Origin: Photobacterium pectinilyticum
GTDB taxonomy: Bacteria > Pseudomonadota > Gammaproteobacteria > Enterobacterales > Vibrionaceae
Direction of reading: 5' to 3'
Assembly (NCBI RefSeq): GCF_024357955.1
Contig: NZ_JANEYT010000015.1
Location: forward strand, 25,014 to 89,013
DNA: 64,000 nt
Positions within the stretch are counted from its first letter, which is position 1. Each line of letters starts with the position of its first letter. This document shows positions 19,262-29,602 of this stretch, one piece after another. The notes under the pieces are model-generated. The model had not been told where the DNA came from and ran no database searches. It saw nothing but the letters and a program-made list of their open reading frames with translations. The position numbers and the translations under genes are program-made.

Positions 19262-20116
19262 ATGGCGGTAATGAACTATGCAGCTGATGCTGTGCTAGTA
19301 AACGAAAACTTGGCTGAGAACGATGTTCTGGCCGTACGCAACGCGTTTTTGAAATATGACATCGAAGAACAAGCCAAATTGCTGGTCAAGATGCCTATTT
19401 CAGAAGCGATTGCTATCTTGCATGAGATCCCACTTCGCCATGTACAGATCTTGTTGGATCTGCTTGATGATATGGATGAAGAAGTTTGTATGCGTCACTT
19501 GGCTAACGGCCTGGGCTTAATTTGTTCGGAAGCGGAGCCTGCAGGTCACTATCTGCAAAACAGTGTATTTAGCCACGTGCGTGAGCGTATTGGCTGGATT
19601 GTTGGCTTGGCGTTGCTGGGTATTGTATCGGGTCTTATCATCTCTCACTACGAAGATACCCTGAGCCAGCTGGTACTTCTGGCCGTGTACATGCCTGTTA
19701 TTGCGGCTGCTGGTGGTAACACCGGATCTCAGGCTGCAACCTTGGTTGTCAGAGCCCTAGCAATGGAAGAGATACGCTGCCGGGATTGGGTCAAGGTAAT
19801 GTGGAAGGAATTCCGAGTTGCGCTGGTGATCGCCGGTGTTTTGGCCGCGGTTATCATGGGACGCGTGATGATGTTCAGCGATGGCTCGTCATTACCTATC
19901 GGTATGGAACTGATGGATATCTCGATGGCCATCGGGGTAGCCATTTCTTTGCAGGTTGTGCTGTCGACAACGGTAGGCGGTGTGCTTCCGATGATTGCCC
20001 GTGCAGCCAAGCTTGATCCTGCGGTACTGGTGAGCCCGGTATTGGCATCGGTAGTCGATATTACCGGTATGATCATTTACTTCAAGACGGTCAATGCATT
20101 CCTAGCGCTGGCCTAG
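19262..20116 (+). CDS. mgtE: CBS-less MgtE-type Mg2+/divalent cation transporter
   Basis: Inner-membrane Mg2+ channel/transporter of the MgtE family, in a short form. Classic MgtE proteins are about 450 residues, with a cytoplasmic N domain and two CBS domains that close the pore when Mg2+ is high. This protein has 284. Residues 1-100 are a reduced helical N domain, and the rest is the five-helix pore domain. The pore signatures MPVIAAAGGNTGSQAATLVVRA (from residue 144) and Asp266 in ASVVDITGMIIYF (the selectivity-filter aspartate of Thermus MgtE) are kept. CBS domains are absent, so post-translational Mg2+ gating should differ. Ribosome site GGGAG lies before ATG 19262. Confidence 0.88.
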   Translation: MAVMNYAADAVLVNENLAENDVLAVRNAFLKYDIEEQAKLLVKMPISEAIAILHEIPLRHVQILLDLLDDMDEEVCMRHLANGLGLICSEAEPAGHYLQNSVFSHVRERIGWIVGLALLGIVSGLIISHYEDTLSQLVLLAVYMPVIAAAGGNTGSQAATLVVRALAMEEIRCRDWVKVMWKEFRVALVIAGVLAAVIMGRVMMFSDGSSLPIGMELMDISMAIGVAISLQVVLSTTVGGVLPMIARAAKLDPAVLVSPVLASVVDITGMIIYFKTVNAFLALA

Positions 20117-20143
20117 TCCAAACTGCCTCAATATTTAGACCAT

Positions 20144-20178
20144 AAAAAAGCGAGTGACGATGAGTCACTCGCTTTTTT
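20144..20178. terminator. Bidirectional terminator between mgtE and dacB
   Basis: Near-perfect hairpin aaaaaagcgagtgac / gtcactcgctttttt with a 5-nt loop, between convergent genes. Confidence 0.92.
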
Positions 20179-20204
20179 GTTTAGCTTATCGACACACTTT
20201 AGTG

Positions 20205-21683
20205 TCAGTATTGCTTGTATAGGCTTTGGTATAACGTGCGCTCGAACGTTTCGATCGGCGGCGCAATAGCCGGTTGGCTTTCATCGCGTTCTGGCGGGAA
20301 GTAGTTACTCACCATCTGGACAAACAGCAGGGTTTTACCTGACTGGGTTGTTAGTATTCCGGCGAGGTTATAGGTGCCATACAGTGAGCCGCTTTTGGCG
20401 CGGATATTTCCCTTCAGTGGTTGCTGGCGGAGACTCTGGCGGTAGCGCAGGGTGCCGCTTTGACCGCTGACGGGCATGGTCGCCAGTAGATCTAACTCAT
20501 CGTTATGCTGGTAGATGTAAGTGATCACTTCCATCATTTGGCTTGTTGTCATTCGGTTGTTGCGGGACAATCCTGAACCATCGACCATCACTGCACGCTC
20601 TAGGTCGATATTGGTTTCTTTCTTGAGGATCGCTTTTATGGCCTTGCTGCCGTTGGTAAAGCTGCCCGGCTGGTTGAAATACTCAGCGCCTAAGGTCTTG
20701 GCAATATTATCGGCATACAGGTTGTCGGATCTTTTGACCATATGGTCGAGTAATTCGTTCAGCGGTGCTGACTGGTGGTTTGCAATGACCTTGCCCTTTG
20801 TATCCGTCGCTTTGTCATCACGCTTTATCTGACCTTCTAGCTTGATCCCGAGACGTTTTAATTCAGCCATGATCACTTGGCTGATATAGGTTTCGGTGTC
20901 TTGTACCGCAAAATTGAGCGGCAGCGGCTTGTCGCGCTTTACTAGGCAGCCGCTCAAGTGATAGTGGTTACTTCCTTTATCAACCAGTTCAAGGTCACAA
21001 TGACTCGCTTTCTGCTCTTCCTTGGTTGTTACTCGCGCACTGGTCGTGACGGTCAGTGGCTGGTGGTTGGGAATATTAACCCTGGTGCTCTCTCCGATTT
21101 GACGATTGCTGTATAGTGCCCCCTGTACACAGTTGTGTTCAAGGCTCAGGCTGCTCGATGGCGCGCTATAGCACACCCCCAGTATATCCCACGGCCACCC
21201 CGGCGCTTGCTCATAGCCACTGAACTGGCTGCCGTTAAGCAGAAAGTCCCCTTTGATGGTGCTACCAGTATGGGCCTTGAGCTTGCCCAGTAACCCTGTG
21301 AGCTGCTTGCGTGATAAAGAGGGATCACCACTGAAGCGCAGCACGATATCATCCTCTTGCTGTTCTAGCTGGGTAGTAAAGCGGTAGTCCTTGCCGAGGT
21401 ATAGCTGGGCAGCCAGTGCCGTGACCATTTTCTGGATACTGGCAGGAGGTTGAAACTGGTTCTCACGCTGCGCATAAAGCATCTTGCCGGTATTGGCATC
21501 TGCAACGAGCAAGGCAGTATCGTTGCCGTAGGGTAGCGAGCGGAGATCTGGGTGAAATGTCGCAGGGGCCATTGAGGCTGGCTCAGGATCAGCTGTATTT
21601 ATATTAGTGGGTTGGCCGACTGCCATGGGGGAAAGCAGCGACAAGCTAGCTGTTATAAGTACAAGACGAAGTGGCAGTTGCAT
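20205..21683 (-). CDS. dacB: D-alanyl-D-alanine carboxypeptidase/endopeptidase (PBP4)
   Basis: Periplasmic class C penicillin-binding protein that trims and cleaves peptidoglycan cross-links. The 492 residues begin with a signal peptide (cleavage near residue 23). The three active-site motifs are present: SxxK at Ser82-Lys85 (ASIQKM), SDN at 319-321, and KSG at 430-432 (RAKSGSLYG). A large insert between the first two motifs is typical of PBP4. It is transcribed on the minus strand, convergent with mgtE; in E. coli dacB is divergent from greA, and here a porin gene lies between them. Confidence 0.95.
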   Translation of the reverse strand: MQLPLRLVLITASLSLLSPMAVGQPTNINTADPEPASMAPATFHPDLRSLPYGNDTALLVADANTGKMLYAQRENQFQPPASIQKMVTALAAQLYLGKDYRFTTQLEQQEDDIVLRFSGDPSLSRKQLTGLLGKLKAHTGSTIKGDFLLNGSQFSGYEQAPGWPWDILGVCYSAPSSSLSLEHNCVQGALYSNRQIGESTRVNIPNHQPLTVTTSARVTTKEEQKASHCDLELVDKGSNHYHLSGCLVKRDKPLPLNFAVQDTETYISQVIMAELKRLGIKLEGQIKRDDKATDTKGKVIANHQSAPLNELLDHMVKRSDNLYADNIAKTLGAEYFNQPGSFTNGSKAIKAILKKETNIDLERAVMVDGSGLSRNNRMTTSQMMEVITYIYQHNDELDLLATMPVSGQSGTLRYRQSLRQQPLKGNIRAKSGSLYGTYNLAGILTTQSGKTLLFVQMVSNYFPPERDESQPAIAPPIETFERTLYQSLYKQY

Positions 21684-21851
21684 CTGTGGCCCCTGTTTTC
21701 TGAACGATGAGTTTGAACATTAGATATTGAACATGGATATTTGATTCTCATTACACCCATGATAAACAATATGGGACAGATAAAAAGTCAGAGGCAGGAA
21801 AGCTTGTTGGAGCGGGGACAAAAAGTCTCTATAAAAAGAGATTGCAAACAT

Positions 21852-21880
21852 AAAAAAACACCGGCCAGAAGGCCGGTGCT
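21852..21880 (-). terminator. Terminator of the porin gene
   Basis: Hairpin caccggcc-agaa-ggccggtg (21859-21878), with a T-run on the minus strand just after it (A-run 21853-21858 on plus). Confidence 0.9.
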
Positions 21881-21918
21881 TAGAAAAGGCTGCATTAACG
21901 CTCTATATCCAAATTGGA

Positions 21919-22917
21919 TTAGAAGTCGTAACGTGCACCTAGAACTAGCTCATCAGAAGTATTAGCTCGAGTGATACCAGCTGTAGAGTCTTGGTCTAGC
22001 ATGTTGAACTTGTACGATGCGTACGTACGGAAGTTCTTGTTGAAGTAGTGAGTTGCATCAATTGCAAGAGAGTCACGTAGGTCAACGTTCTTGTCTGTGT
22101 CTTCTAGGTAGTTGTAAGTTGCAACAAATACAGTTTTACCCATAGTGTAAGCTGCAGCAAATTCGTAACCTGTAGATTCTTTAACGTTGATGCTGTTTTT
22201 GCTTGCATCTTTGTATACAGAAGTGTTACGTGCGTCTTGGTAAAGACCAGCAACGTAGAAATCACCGAAGGTGTAAGAAACGCCAGCGAATGCTTGCTTA
22301 CCAGTTGAATCACCAACTTGGCCGTCTTGCTCGCCGTAACCCGCACCGAATGCTAGACCCATGTCTAGTGCGTAGATTGCACCAACAGAGTAACCGTCAG
22401 TATCATCACCATCGTCGAATACGTAGTTCGCTTTAACAACTAGGTTGTCACCGCCAAGGTCGAAAGAACCCACGTATGCTAGGTTGTTGCCAGTACGGTC
22501 AGCTGCAGCTAGTTTGTTACCCGCTTCGTTACCGTGGTATGACATGATATCAGTCATGTCAGTGATCATGCCTAGAGAGCCGTCAGTCTTACCGTAAACA
22601 ACTTGACCGAAATCGCCGCCAATACCTGCGTTGATGTGACGGTTGTTAACTTGGTTGCCGTCAGTGAACTCGCCTTCGTAGAAGCCGATACCGTATACTG
22701 AATCAGTGATGTCAGTTTTACCAGCAACATTGATACGAGTACGAGTAGCATCAGAAACTTTGCTGTCGCCAGCTTCGTTGTCGGCCATTACTGCACGTGC
22801 TTCAAAACGACCACCAATTGCTAGGCTTGATGTTTCGTCAGAGTAAACTTCTGCTGCTGTTGCTACAGAAGAGATTGATGCTGCTGCTACTGCTAGAGCA
22901 ATCAGTTTCTTGTTCAT
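21919..22917 (-). CDS. OmpU-like general porin (outer-membrane beta-barrel)
   Basis: Trimeric outer-membrane porin of the Gram-negative porin family. The 332 residues start with a clean signal peptide (MNKKLIALAVAAASISSVATA, cleavage before AEVYS). The mature barrel has alternating beta strands, Gly/Asp-rich turns and a C-terminal Phe (LVLGARYDF), the signal for BAM-mediated insertion. Similarity is closest to OmpU/OmpL-type porins of Vibrionaceae as I recall them. Codon use is strongly biased (GCA, GTT, TCT, CGT), suggesting high expression. AAGGA precedes the start. Exact orthology to OmpU, OmpL or OmpH cannot be settled by eye, so no symbol is given. Confidence 0.9.
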   Translation of the reverse strand: MNKKLIALAVAAASISSVATAAEVYSDETSSLAIGGRFEARAVMADNEAGDSKVSDATRTRINVAGKTDITDSVYGIGFYEGEFTDGNQVNNRHINAGIGGDFGQVVYGKTDGSLGMITDMTDIMSYHGNEAGNKLAAADRTGNNLAYVGSFDLGGDNLVVKANYVFDDGDDTDGYSVGAIYALDMGLAFGAGYGEQDGQVGDSTGKQAFAGVSYTFGDFYVAGLYQDARNTSVYKDASKNSINVKESTGYEFAAAYTMGKTVFVATYNYLEDTDKNVDLRDSLAIDATHYFNKNFRTYASYKFNMLDQDSTAGITRANTSDELVLGARYDF

Positions 22918-23439
22918 TGTCGAATCCTTTTGGAATTATTTTGTTGTATGCATATCAATGCTAAATGCATGCTGTTCTTTTTACTGGTCTCTGGCCCGAT
23001 CTGTTAGTAAAAAAAACTGAAAAATACTTTATTCCAATAGGTTGCGATCTTTTTGTGATGCTTATTGTCTTTAATATCAGTTGTTTATAGGTATTAAATA
23101 AAGTTCGGTTTTAGGGGCGTTTTTTAGCTGTTTTTAGGGTTTTGTTCTTGCTTTTTTAGTCGGAAATAATTGTTTTATTAAATGTTTTTGTGATCTTTAG
23201 CGCATAAATTTTAAACGGCATGCGCTAGGCGTATGAATTGTGAAATTTTTATGATTTCTGACCGATAAGCTAGCGCCTGTCATGTAAAGTGTGCCGCTCA
23301 ATGAACAGGATGATCTCTTGGGCATCTTTGTTTAGAATGAAGTGTTCCCATTAGTAATCGCTGAGTTCGACCAACCTGTCGGACTGGCTTTGTTTTGCCT
23401 AATAGCAGTCGCTATACGGGCGTTGAGGTAATAAGAGTT
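22918..23439. other. Divergent intergenic region between the porin gene and greA
   Basis: About 520 bp with no gene I can support. It is A+T-rich, with T-runs on both strands. An ATGCAT/GCATGC-rich patch at 22949-22973, near the porin start, falls within the presumed 5' untranslated region of the porin mRNA. Such regions are often targets of porin-repressing sRNAs in vibrios, but nothing here proves that. Confidence 0.4.
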
Positions 23440-23913
23440 ATGGATAAGATTCCAATGACGGTACGCGGCGAGAAGCTGCTACGCGAAGAGCTGGAAGTAT
23501 TAATGAAGCGTCGCCCGATCATTTCACAGGCCATTGGTGAAGCACGTGAATTGGGTGACCTGAAAGAGAATGCTGAATATCATGCTGCCCGTGAAGAGCA
23601 GGGTATCTGTGAAGCGCAGATCCGTGATATCGAGTACAAGTTGTCAGTATCGCAGGTGATTGATGTCACCAAGATACAGAACACCGGTAAAGTGATCTTC
23701 GGTACGACAGTCAGCCTGATTGATGTGGATACAGAAGAAGAAGTCACGTATCAGATCGTGGGTGACGACGAGGCAGATATCAAAGCCGGTCGTATTTCGG
23801 TGAACTCACCGATTGCTCGTGGTCTTATCGGTAAAATGCAGGATGACGAAGTGACAATCACCACACCGGGCGGTGCGCGTGAGTTTGAAATTTCGGAAGT
23901 TGCTTACATTTAA
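23440..23913 (+). CDS. greA: Transcription elongation factor GreA
   Basis: Rescues backtracked RNA polymerase by stimulating transcript cleavage. At 157 residues it has an N-terminal coiled coil with the acidic tip ([17 protein letters not shown], about residues 40-56) and a C-terminal FKBP-like domain ending in [13 protein letters not shown]. The open frame reaches back to 23395, but ATG 23440 ([14 protein letters not shown]) matches the family start and is preceded by a GAG-rich site. greA next to yhbY and rlmE-ftsH is conserved in gammaproteobacteria. Confidence 0.97.
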   Translation: MDKIPMTVRGEKLLREELEVLMKRRPIISQAIGEARELGDLKENAEYHAAREEQGICEAQIRDIEYKLSVSQVIDVTKIQNTGKVIFGTTVSLIDVDTEEEVTYQIVGDDEADIKAGRISVNSPIARGLIGKMQDDEVTITTPGGAREFEISEVAYI

Positions 23914-23952
23914 TATTACTAAAGTGTTATTAAATGTATCTGTAAAGAATGG

Positions 23953-24011
23953 ATCATGGCATTCCGTGCCATGATACAGGCATAAAAAAGGCCGCAGCGG
24001 CGGCCTTTTTT
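23953..24011. terminator. Two tandem hairpins ending greA and yhbY
   Basis: First hairpin: atcatggca / tgccatgat around 23953-23975, without a T-run. Second: ggccgc-agcg-gcggcc (23990-24005), flanked by an A-run and T-run, a bidirectional terminator. The yhbY stop codon lies in the T-run. Confidence 0.85.
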
Positions 24012-24306
24012 ATTTGCGCGGAAGCTCGATCTTACGTTCTTCGCTCTGGCGGTACAGTACCAGTGTCTTACCGATCACTTGGACTTTTTCTGCCTTGGTT
24101 TCGCGAACAATTGCGTCAACGATCAAAACCTTGGTCTCGCGCTCTTCAGCAGCCACTTTAACCTTGATAAGCTCGTGGTGGTTAAGTGCCAGTTCAATTT
24201 CGGCAATCACGGCTTCAGTCAGGCCATTTGCGCCCATTAGGACAACAGGCTTTAGGTTGTGGGCAAGACCTTTAAGGTATTGCTTCTGCTTGGTGCTTAG
24301 ATTCAT
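24010..24306 (-). CDS. yhbY: Ribosome assembly RNA-binding protein YhbY (CRM domain)
   Basis: A 98-residue single CRM-domain protein that associates with pre-50S ribosomal subunits. The fold elements LKGLAHNLKPVVLMGANGLTE (GANG loop near residue 26) and ELIKVKV are clear, followed by the basic tail. The stop is only about 5 nt from the greA terminator stem. It is divergent from rlmE; both function in 50S biogenesis. Confidence 0.94.
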   Translation of the reverse strand: MNLSTKQKQYLKGLAHNLKPVVLMGANGLTEAVIAEIELALNHHELIKVKVAAEERETKVLIVDAIVRETKAEKVQVIGKTLVLYRQSEERKIELPRK

Positions 24307-24444
24307 GTCGGCTCTATTATTAAATTAGGGTTGAAAACCGCGTATTCTAACGCCATATAGTCTAGAAGACTAATTTGTTTAGTATACGCCATTTGTGGTG
24401 TTGCTGAGTATACTTGATAAGTACCCAAACTCATTAGGTAAATC

Positions 24445-25074
24445 ATGAGTAAGAAAAAACATTCGGGCAGTTCTGGCCGATGGCTGAAGGAACATTTTGA
24501 TGACAAATATGTTCTAGAAGCTCAAAAAAAGGGCTACCGCTCTCGCGCGATTTTTAAAATCGAAGAAATTCAAAACAAAGATAAGCTCCTGAAGCCCGGC
24601 ATGACCGTGGTCGATTTGGGAGCGGCTCCTGGTGGGTGGTCACAGTATGCGGCAGAGGTTGTTGGTGATGAGGGGCAGGTGATTGCCTGTGACATCTTGT
24701 CAATGGACTCGCTACCTGGTGTGAGCTTTCTGCAGGGGGATTTTCGAGAGGAGGCAGTCTTGGATGCGCTGCTTGAGCGTATCAAGCCGGATATGGTTGA
24801 TGTCGTGTTATCTGACATGGCACCGAACATGAGTGGCAACTTGGCTTCAGATCAGCCTAGAGCTATGTATCTTGTTGAACTAGCATTAGATATGTGTAGA
24901 CAAGTACTTGCGCCTGATGGCAGCTTTGCGGTTAAAGTTTTCCAAGGTGAAGGCTTTGACCAATATCTGGCAGAAGTGCGTAGTATGTTCAAGGCAGTCA
25001 AAATTCGTAAGCCAGATTCGTCACGAGATCGCTCTCGTGAGGTATATATTGTGGCTACAGGTTACAAACTGTAG
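24445..25074 (+). CDS. rlmE: 23S rRNA 2'-O-ribose U2552 methyltransferase
   Basis: SAM-dependent methyltransferase (FtsJ/RrmJ) acting on the A-loop of 23S rRNA. The catalytic tetrad Lys38, Asp124, Lys164 and Glu199 is intact at exactly the E. coli positions. The SAM motif is [13 protein letters not shown] (about residues 55-67). At 209 residues it equals the E. coli protein. ftsH starts about 40 nt downstream, the conserved rlmE-ftsH operon with heat-shock control in E. coli; I did not find a sigma-32 promoter. Confidence 0.97.
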   Translation: MSKKKHSGSSGRWLKEHFDDKYVLEAQKKGYRSRAIFKIEEIQNKDKLLKPGMTVVDLGAAPGGWSQYAAEVVGDEGQVIACDILSMDSLPGVSFLQGDFREEAVLDALLERIKPDMVDVVLSDMAPNMSGNLASDQPRAMYLVELALDMCRQVLAPDGSFAVKVFQGEGFDQYLAEVRSMFKAVKIRKPDSSRDRSREVYIVATGYKL

Positions 25075-25114
25075 TACCCTAAATTCATCTATTAGTTATC
25101 GCGAGGTTAACACC

Positions 25115-27100
25115 TTGAGTGACATGGCAAAAAACTTGATTTTGTGGTTGGTCATCGCTGTGGTTCTGATGTCTGTTTTTCAGAGTTTCGGTCCCGGTGA
25201 TAGTGCTGGCCGTCAAGTCGACTATACAACCTTTGTCCGTGAAATCGGTCAGGATCAGATAAGGGAAGTGCGATTCAATGATCGTGAAATTACCGTATTC
25301 AAACGTGATAACACGCGATACGTCACTTATCTACCTGTCGTTAACGACCAAAAGCTGTTAGACGATCTTATTAACGCTAATGTAAAGGTCATGGGTACTC
25401 CGCCTGAGGAGCCAAGCCTACTGGCCTCAATCTTTATATCCTGGTTCCCGATGCTCTTGCTCATCGGTGTCTGGATCTTCTTTATGCGCCAAATGCAGGG
25501 CGGCGGTGGCAAAGGAGCCATGTCGTTCGGTAAGTCTAAGGCTCGCATGATGAGTGAAGACCAGATCAAAACAACCTTCGCTGACGTAGCGGGTTGTGAT
25601 GAGGCCAAAGAAGACGTGAAAGAGTTGGTGGATTACCTGCGCGATCCAAGCCGCTTCCAGAAACTGGGCGGTAAGATCCCAACGGGTGTCCTGATGGTTG
25701 GTCCTCCTGGTACGGGTAAAACGCTGTTGGCGAAAGCCATTGCCGGTGAAGCGAAAGTTCCATTCTTTACTATTTCAGGTTCTGACTTCGTTGAAATGTT
25801 TGTCGGTGTGGGTGCATCCCGTGTCCGCGACATGTTCGAGCAAGCGAAAAAAGCCGCACCTTGTATCATCTTTATCGATGAGATTGATGCGGTAGGTCGT
25901 CAGCGTGGTGCTGGTGTAGGTGGTGGTCACGATGAACGTGAGCAAACCCTGAACCAGATGCTGGTTGAGATGGATGGTTTCGAAGGTAACGAAGGTATTA
26001 TCGTTATCGCCGCGACTAACCGTCCTGACGTACTGGACCCTGCGTTATTGCGTCCTGGTCGTTTCGACCGCCAGGTTGTGGTTGGCTTGCCAGATGTACG
26101 TGGCCGTGAGCAAATCCTGAAAGTTCACATGCGTAAAGTACCGCTAGACGGTGATGTGAAGCCTGAGCTTATTGCTCGTGGTACACCGGGTTTCTCGGGT
26201 GCTGACCTGGCAAACTTGGTCAACGAAGCAGCATTGTTTGCAGCCCGTGGTAACAAGCGTGTTGTATCAATGGTGGAATTCGAACTGGCGAAAGACAAAA
26301 TCATGATGGGCGCAGAGCGCAAGTCAATGGTGATGACGGACGAGCAGAAAGAGTCAACGGCTTACCACGAGGCTGGCCACGCGATTATTGGTCGCTTGGT
26401 ACCGGATCACGATCCGGTTTACAAGGTCTCTATCATTCCTCGTGGTCGTGCACTGGGTGTAACCATGTACCTGCCTGAGCAGGATCGTGTAAGCCACTCT
26501 CGTGAATTCTTGGAGTCAATGATTTCAAGCCTTTACGGTGGTCGACTCGCTGAAGAGCTTATTTACGGTGTTCAAAAAGTATCTACCGGTGCCTCGAATG
26601 ATATCGAGCGTGCAACAGATATCGCCCGTAAGATGGTGACTCAGTGGGGCTTCTCTGAAAAGCTAGGCCCATTGCTTTATGCTGAAGATGAAGGCGAGGT
26701 TTTCCTTGGCCGTTCAGTAACGCAGAGCAAGCACATGTCAGACGATACGGCGAAGCTTATCGATAATGAAGTTCGTACGCTTATTGACCGCAACTACGAG
26801 CGAGCGCGTGAAATCCTAGAGCAAAACATGGATATCATGCACGCAATGAAAGATGCGTTAATGAAGTACGAAACCATCGATGCTGGTCAAATTGATGACC
26901 TGATGGAGCGTAAGCCAGTTATCCGAGCACCAAAAGGCTGGGGTAACGAGGACGACACCATGAAAGCTGACGCTGTTGCTGACGAGCAACCTGCTGAGCA
27001 AGAGGAAGCGGCGGCTGAGCCAAAAGCCGAAACGCAACCTGAGCAAGCACCTGATACTCAATCAGTACAGAACAAAGAAGACGACAAGCCACAAGCCTAA
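25115..27100 (+). CDS. ftsH: ATP-dependent zinc metalloprotease FtsH
   Basis: Membrane-anchored AAA+ protease that degrades sigma-32, LpxC and misassembled membrane proteins. The 661 residues have two N-terminal transmembrane helices (about 6-24 and 101-123), Walker A GPPGTGKT at 196-203, Walker [12 protein letters not shown], an SRH region, and the zinc motif HEAGH near 418-422. The C-terminus is an Ala/Glu/Pro-rich disordered tail. The start is TTG 25115 ([10 protein letters not shown]), 7 nt after GAGGT; the ATG three codons later is too far from the ribosome site. The larger open frame reaching into rlmE is not real. Confidence 0.97.
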   Translation: MSDMAKNLILWLVIAVVLMSVFQSFGPGDSAGRQVDYTTFVREIGQDQIREVRFNDREITVFKRDNTRYVTYLPVVNDQKLLDDLINANVKVMGTPPEEPSLLASIFISWFPMLLLIGVWIFFMRQMQGGGGKGAMSFGKSKARMMSEDQIKTTFADVAGCDEAKEDVKELVDYLRDPSRFQKLGGKIPTGVLMVGPPGTGKTLLAKAIAGEAKVPFFTISGSDFVEMFVGVGASRVRDMFEQAKKAAPCIIFIDEIDAVGRQRGAGVGGGHDEREQTLNQMLVEMDGFEGNEGIIVIAATNRPDVLDPALLRPGRFDRQVVVGLPDVRGREQILKVHMRKVPLDGDVKPELIARGTPGFSGADLANLVNEAALFAARGNKRVVSMVEFELAKDKIMMGAERKSMVMTDEQKESTAYHEAGHAIIGRLVPDHDPVYKVSIIPRGRALGVTMYLPEQDRVSHSREFLESMISSLYGGRLAEELIYGVQKVSTGASNDIERATDIARKMVTQWGFSEKLGPLLYAEDEGEVFLGRSVTQSKHMSDDTAKLIDNEVRTLIDRNYERAREILEQNMDIMHAMKDALMKYETIDAGQIDDLMERKPVIRAPKGWGNEDDTMKADAVADEQPAEQEEAAAEPKAETQPEQAPDTQSVQNKEDDKPQA

Positions 27101-27116
27101 TCGTTGCTAGCTAATC

Positions 27117-27146
27117 AAAAACCCCGACTTAGTTCGGGGTTTTTTG
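27117..27146 (+). terminator. Terminator after ftsH
   Basis: accccga / ttcggggt hairpin with a T-run of six, between ftsH and folP. Confidence 0.9.
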
Positions 27147-27180
27147 CATATAGAACACCGAATATCCAGGAGCGGTACGC

Positions 27181-28020
27181 GTGATCCTCAAGAGCAAAAC
27201 CAAAACGTTAGATCTTTCCCGTCCCCACACCATGGGGATTTTGAATGTCACCCCAGATTCTTTTTCCGATGGCGGGCGCTTTAACCGGATGGACGCGGCT
27301 TTGCGCCATGCCGAGGAGATGCTGGCGGCGGGCACGTCGATTTTAGATATTGGTGGCGAATCAACGCGGCCGGGTGCCGATGAGGTATCGGTTGAGCGTG
27401 AGCTTGAGCGGGTAGTACCGGTGATTGAAGCCTTGCGTGAGCGTTTTGATTGCTGGATTTCGGTTGATACCAGCAAGGCGCAGGTGATGAGCGAGGCGGT
27501 AACGGCAGGCGCCGATTTGATCAATGATGTCCGTGCCCTGCAAGAGCATGGAGCACTTGAGGCTGCAGCCAAGGCCGGCGTTCCTATTTGTGTAATGCAT
27601 ATGCAGGGTCAACCGCGTACAATGCAACATCAGCCGTCATACCAAGATGTTATCGCCGATGTCGGTGACTTTTTGGCTGAGCGTATTCAAGCCTGTGAGC
27701 AGGTCGGGATCCCCCGCGAGCAATTATTGCTCGATCCCGGTTATGGGTTTGGTAAGACCCTGGAGCACAATTATCAATTGCTGGCTCACCTTGATGAGTT
27801 CCATCGTTTCGGCCTGCCGTTATTGGTTGGCATGTCACGAAAGTCGATGGTGTTCAAATTATTAAATAAACAACCAGCCGATTGCCTGGCTGGTAGCCTT
27901 GCCTGCGCTGCTATCGCCGCAATGAAAGGGGCACAGATCATCAGAGTTCACGATGCGAAAGAGACCGTTGATGTCCTCAAAGTGTGCGAGATGACACTGT
28001 CCCAGTTGCGGAGCGAGTAA
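27181..28020 (+). CDS. folP: Dihydropteroate synthase
   Basis: Condenses p-aminobenzoate with hydroxymethyl-dihydropterin diphosphate in folate synthesis; the sulfonamide target. A TIM barrel of 279 residues with the family motifs MGILNVTPDSFSDGG (about residues 18-32), DIGGESTRPGA and GMSRKSM. The start is GTG 27181. It is followed 47 nt later by glmM, the conserved ftsH-folP-glmM order. Confidence 0.97.
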   Translation: MILKSKTKTLDLSRPHTMGILNVTPDSFSDGGRFNRMDAALRHAEEMLAAGTSILDIGGESTRPGADEVSVERELERVVPVIEALRERFDCWISVDTSKAQVMSEAVTAGADLINDVRALQEHGALEAAAKAGVPICVMHMQGQPRTMQHQPSYQDVIADVGDFLAERIQACEQVGIPREQLLLDPGYGFGKTLEHNYQLLAHLDEFHRFGLPLLVGMSRKSMVFKLLNKQPADCLAGSLACAAIAAMKGAQIIRVHDAKETVDVLKVCEMTLSQLRSE

Positions 28021-28067
28021 ATGCCGGCGGGCAGGAAAGAAAATAGATAAGTTGCTAGGAGCAGATA

Positions 28068-29405
28068 ATGGCAGAACGTAAGTACTTTGGTACCGACGGG
28101 ATTCGTGGTTTGGTGGGCAAAGCCCCAATTACACCGGACTTTGTATTGAAACTGGGTTGGGCGGCTGGACGTGTATTGTCCCAGCAGGGCACCAAGAAAG
28201 TGATTATCGGTAAAGATACCCGTATCTCTGGCTATATGCTGGAATCGGCACTGGAAGCAGGCTTGGCAGCCGCTGGCTTGCAGGCGGCATTTACCGGCCC
28301 AATGCCAACCCCGGCTGTTGCTTATCTCACACGTACGTTTCGTGCAGAAGCGGGCATCGTGATATCGGCGTCCCATAACCCTTATTACGACAATGGCATT
28401 AAGTTCTTCTCATCAGAAGGAACAAAACTGCCGGATGAGATCGAATTGGCGATTGAAGCCGAAATGGACAAGCCCCTAACTTGTGTTGAGTCGGCAATGC
28501 TGGGCAAGGCATACCGCATTAACGATGCGGCCGGTCGTTATATCGAATTTTGTAAAGGCACTTTCCCGAGTAAGTACGACTTGTCAGGCTATAAAATTGT
28601 GGTCGACTGTGCCCACGGCGCGACGTATCACATTGCGCCAAGCGTGTTCAAAGAATTAGGTGCCGAGGTGATCACTATTGGCTGTGAGCCAAACGGCACT
28701 AACATCAATGACAAAGTGGGCGCGACAGATGTTGCGGCTCTTCAAGCTAAGGTATTGGAAGAGAATGCAAACTTTGGTATCGCGCTAGATGGTGATGGCG
28801 ACCGGGTGATCATGGTCGACGAAGAAGGCAACAAAATTGATGGTGATCAGATTGCCTACATTATTGCCCGTGATGCTTTGCGCCGCGGCGAGCTCAAAGG
28901 CGGTGTAGTCGGTACGCTGATGACAAACCTTGGTATGGAAAATGCCCTGAAGAACCTGGGGATCCCGTTTGTCCGTGCCAAGGTCGGTGACCGCTACGTG
29001 ATGGAAGAGCTGAAGAGCCACGGTTGGTTGATCGGTGCCGAAAACTCAGGCCATGTTATCTTGCTTGACAAGGTGACGACGGGCGACGGTATTGTCGCTG
29101 GCCTACAGGTGATGGCGTCGATTGTCGGCAGCAAGATGACCCTAAAAGAGTTGGCGGATGGCATGACCATGTACCCTCAGGTACTGGAGAACGTCCGTTT
29201 TGAAGGGGATTCTAATCCGTTGGAATCTGATGCAGTTGTTGCTGCAACCGCAGCCGTTGAAGCTAAACTCGGTGATAAGGGGCGCGTCTTGTTACGCAAA
29301 TCAGGCACTGAACCTTTGATCCGTGTAATGGTGGAAGGGGAAGATGCTGCGCTGGTTAAAGAGTCAGCCTTGCTGATTGCTGACGCAGTGAAAGAAAACT
29401 GCTGA
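28068..29405 (+). CDS. glmM: Phosphoglucosamine mutase
   Basis: Converts glucosamine-6-phosphate to glucosamine-1-phosphate for UDP-GlcNAc. At 445 residues it has the phosphoserine loop [15 protein letters not shown] with catalytic Ser102. The metal-binding DGDGDR motif lies near residue 240, and the C-terminal phosphate loop [12 protein letters not shown] near 410. GGAGCAG precedes ATG 28068. Confidence 0.97.
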   Translation: MAERKYFGTDGIRGLVGKAPITPDFVLKLGWAAGRVLSQQGTKKVIIGKDTRISGYMLESALEAGLAAAGLQAAFTGPMPTPAVAYLTRTFRAEAGIVISASHNPYYDNGIKFFSSEGTKLPDEIELAIEAEMDKPLTCVESAMLGKAYRINDAAGRYIEFCKGTFPSKYDLSGYKIVVDCAHGATYHIAPSVFKELGAEVITIGCEPNGTNINDKVGATDVAALQAKVLEENANFGIALDGDGDRVIMVDEEGNKIDGDQIAYIIARDALRRGELKGGVVGTLMTNLGMENALKNLGIPFVRAKVGDRYVMEELKSHGWLIGAENSGHVILLDKVTTGDGIVAGLQVMASIVGSKMTLKELADGMTMYPQVLENVRFEGDSNPLESDAVVAATAAVEAKLGDKGRVLLRKSGTEPLIRVMVEGEDAALVKESALLIADAVKENC

Positions 29406-29602
29406 TGTAGCCCTAAATTCAACTGATGGGTGTCGGTTTTGTCTAAATCTTCGACAAGTAATTCAAGAAACAGAGTTTTCGTTGATATTTTACTTGTCAG
29501 TGAAGAGCGCTTTCGCTAGTATTCATTCCGCTCCTAATGGAAGGGGTGCGCTGGCACTGCTGAAGCAAAGCCGGCACAACAATTTAACCATAGGTGGAAC
29601 CC

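Noticed and set aside
24908..25114. ftsH frame extended 69 codons into rlmE
   Set aside because: The extension overlaps conserved rlmE codons in another frame and does not resemble FtsH; a ribosome site marks TTG 25115.
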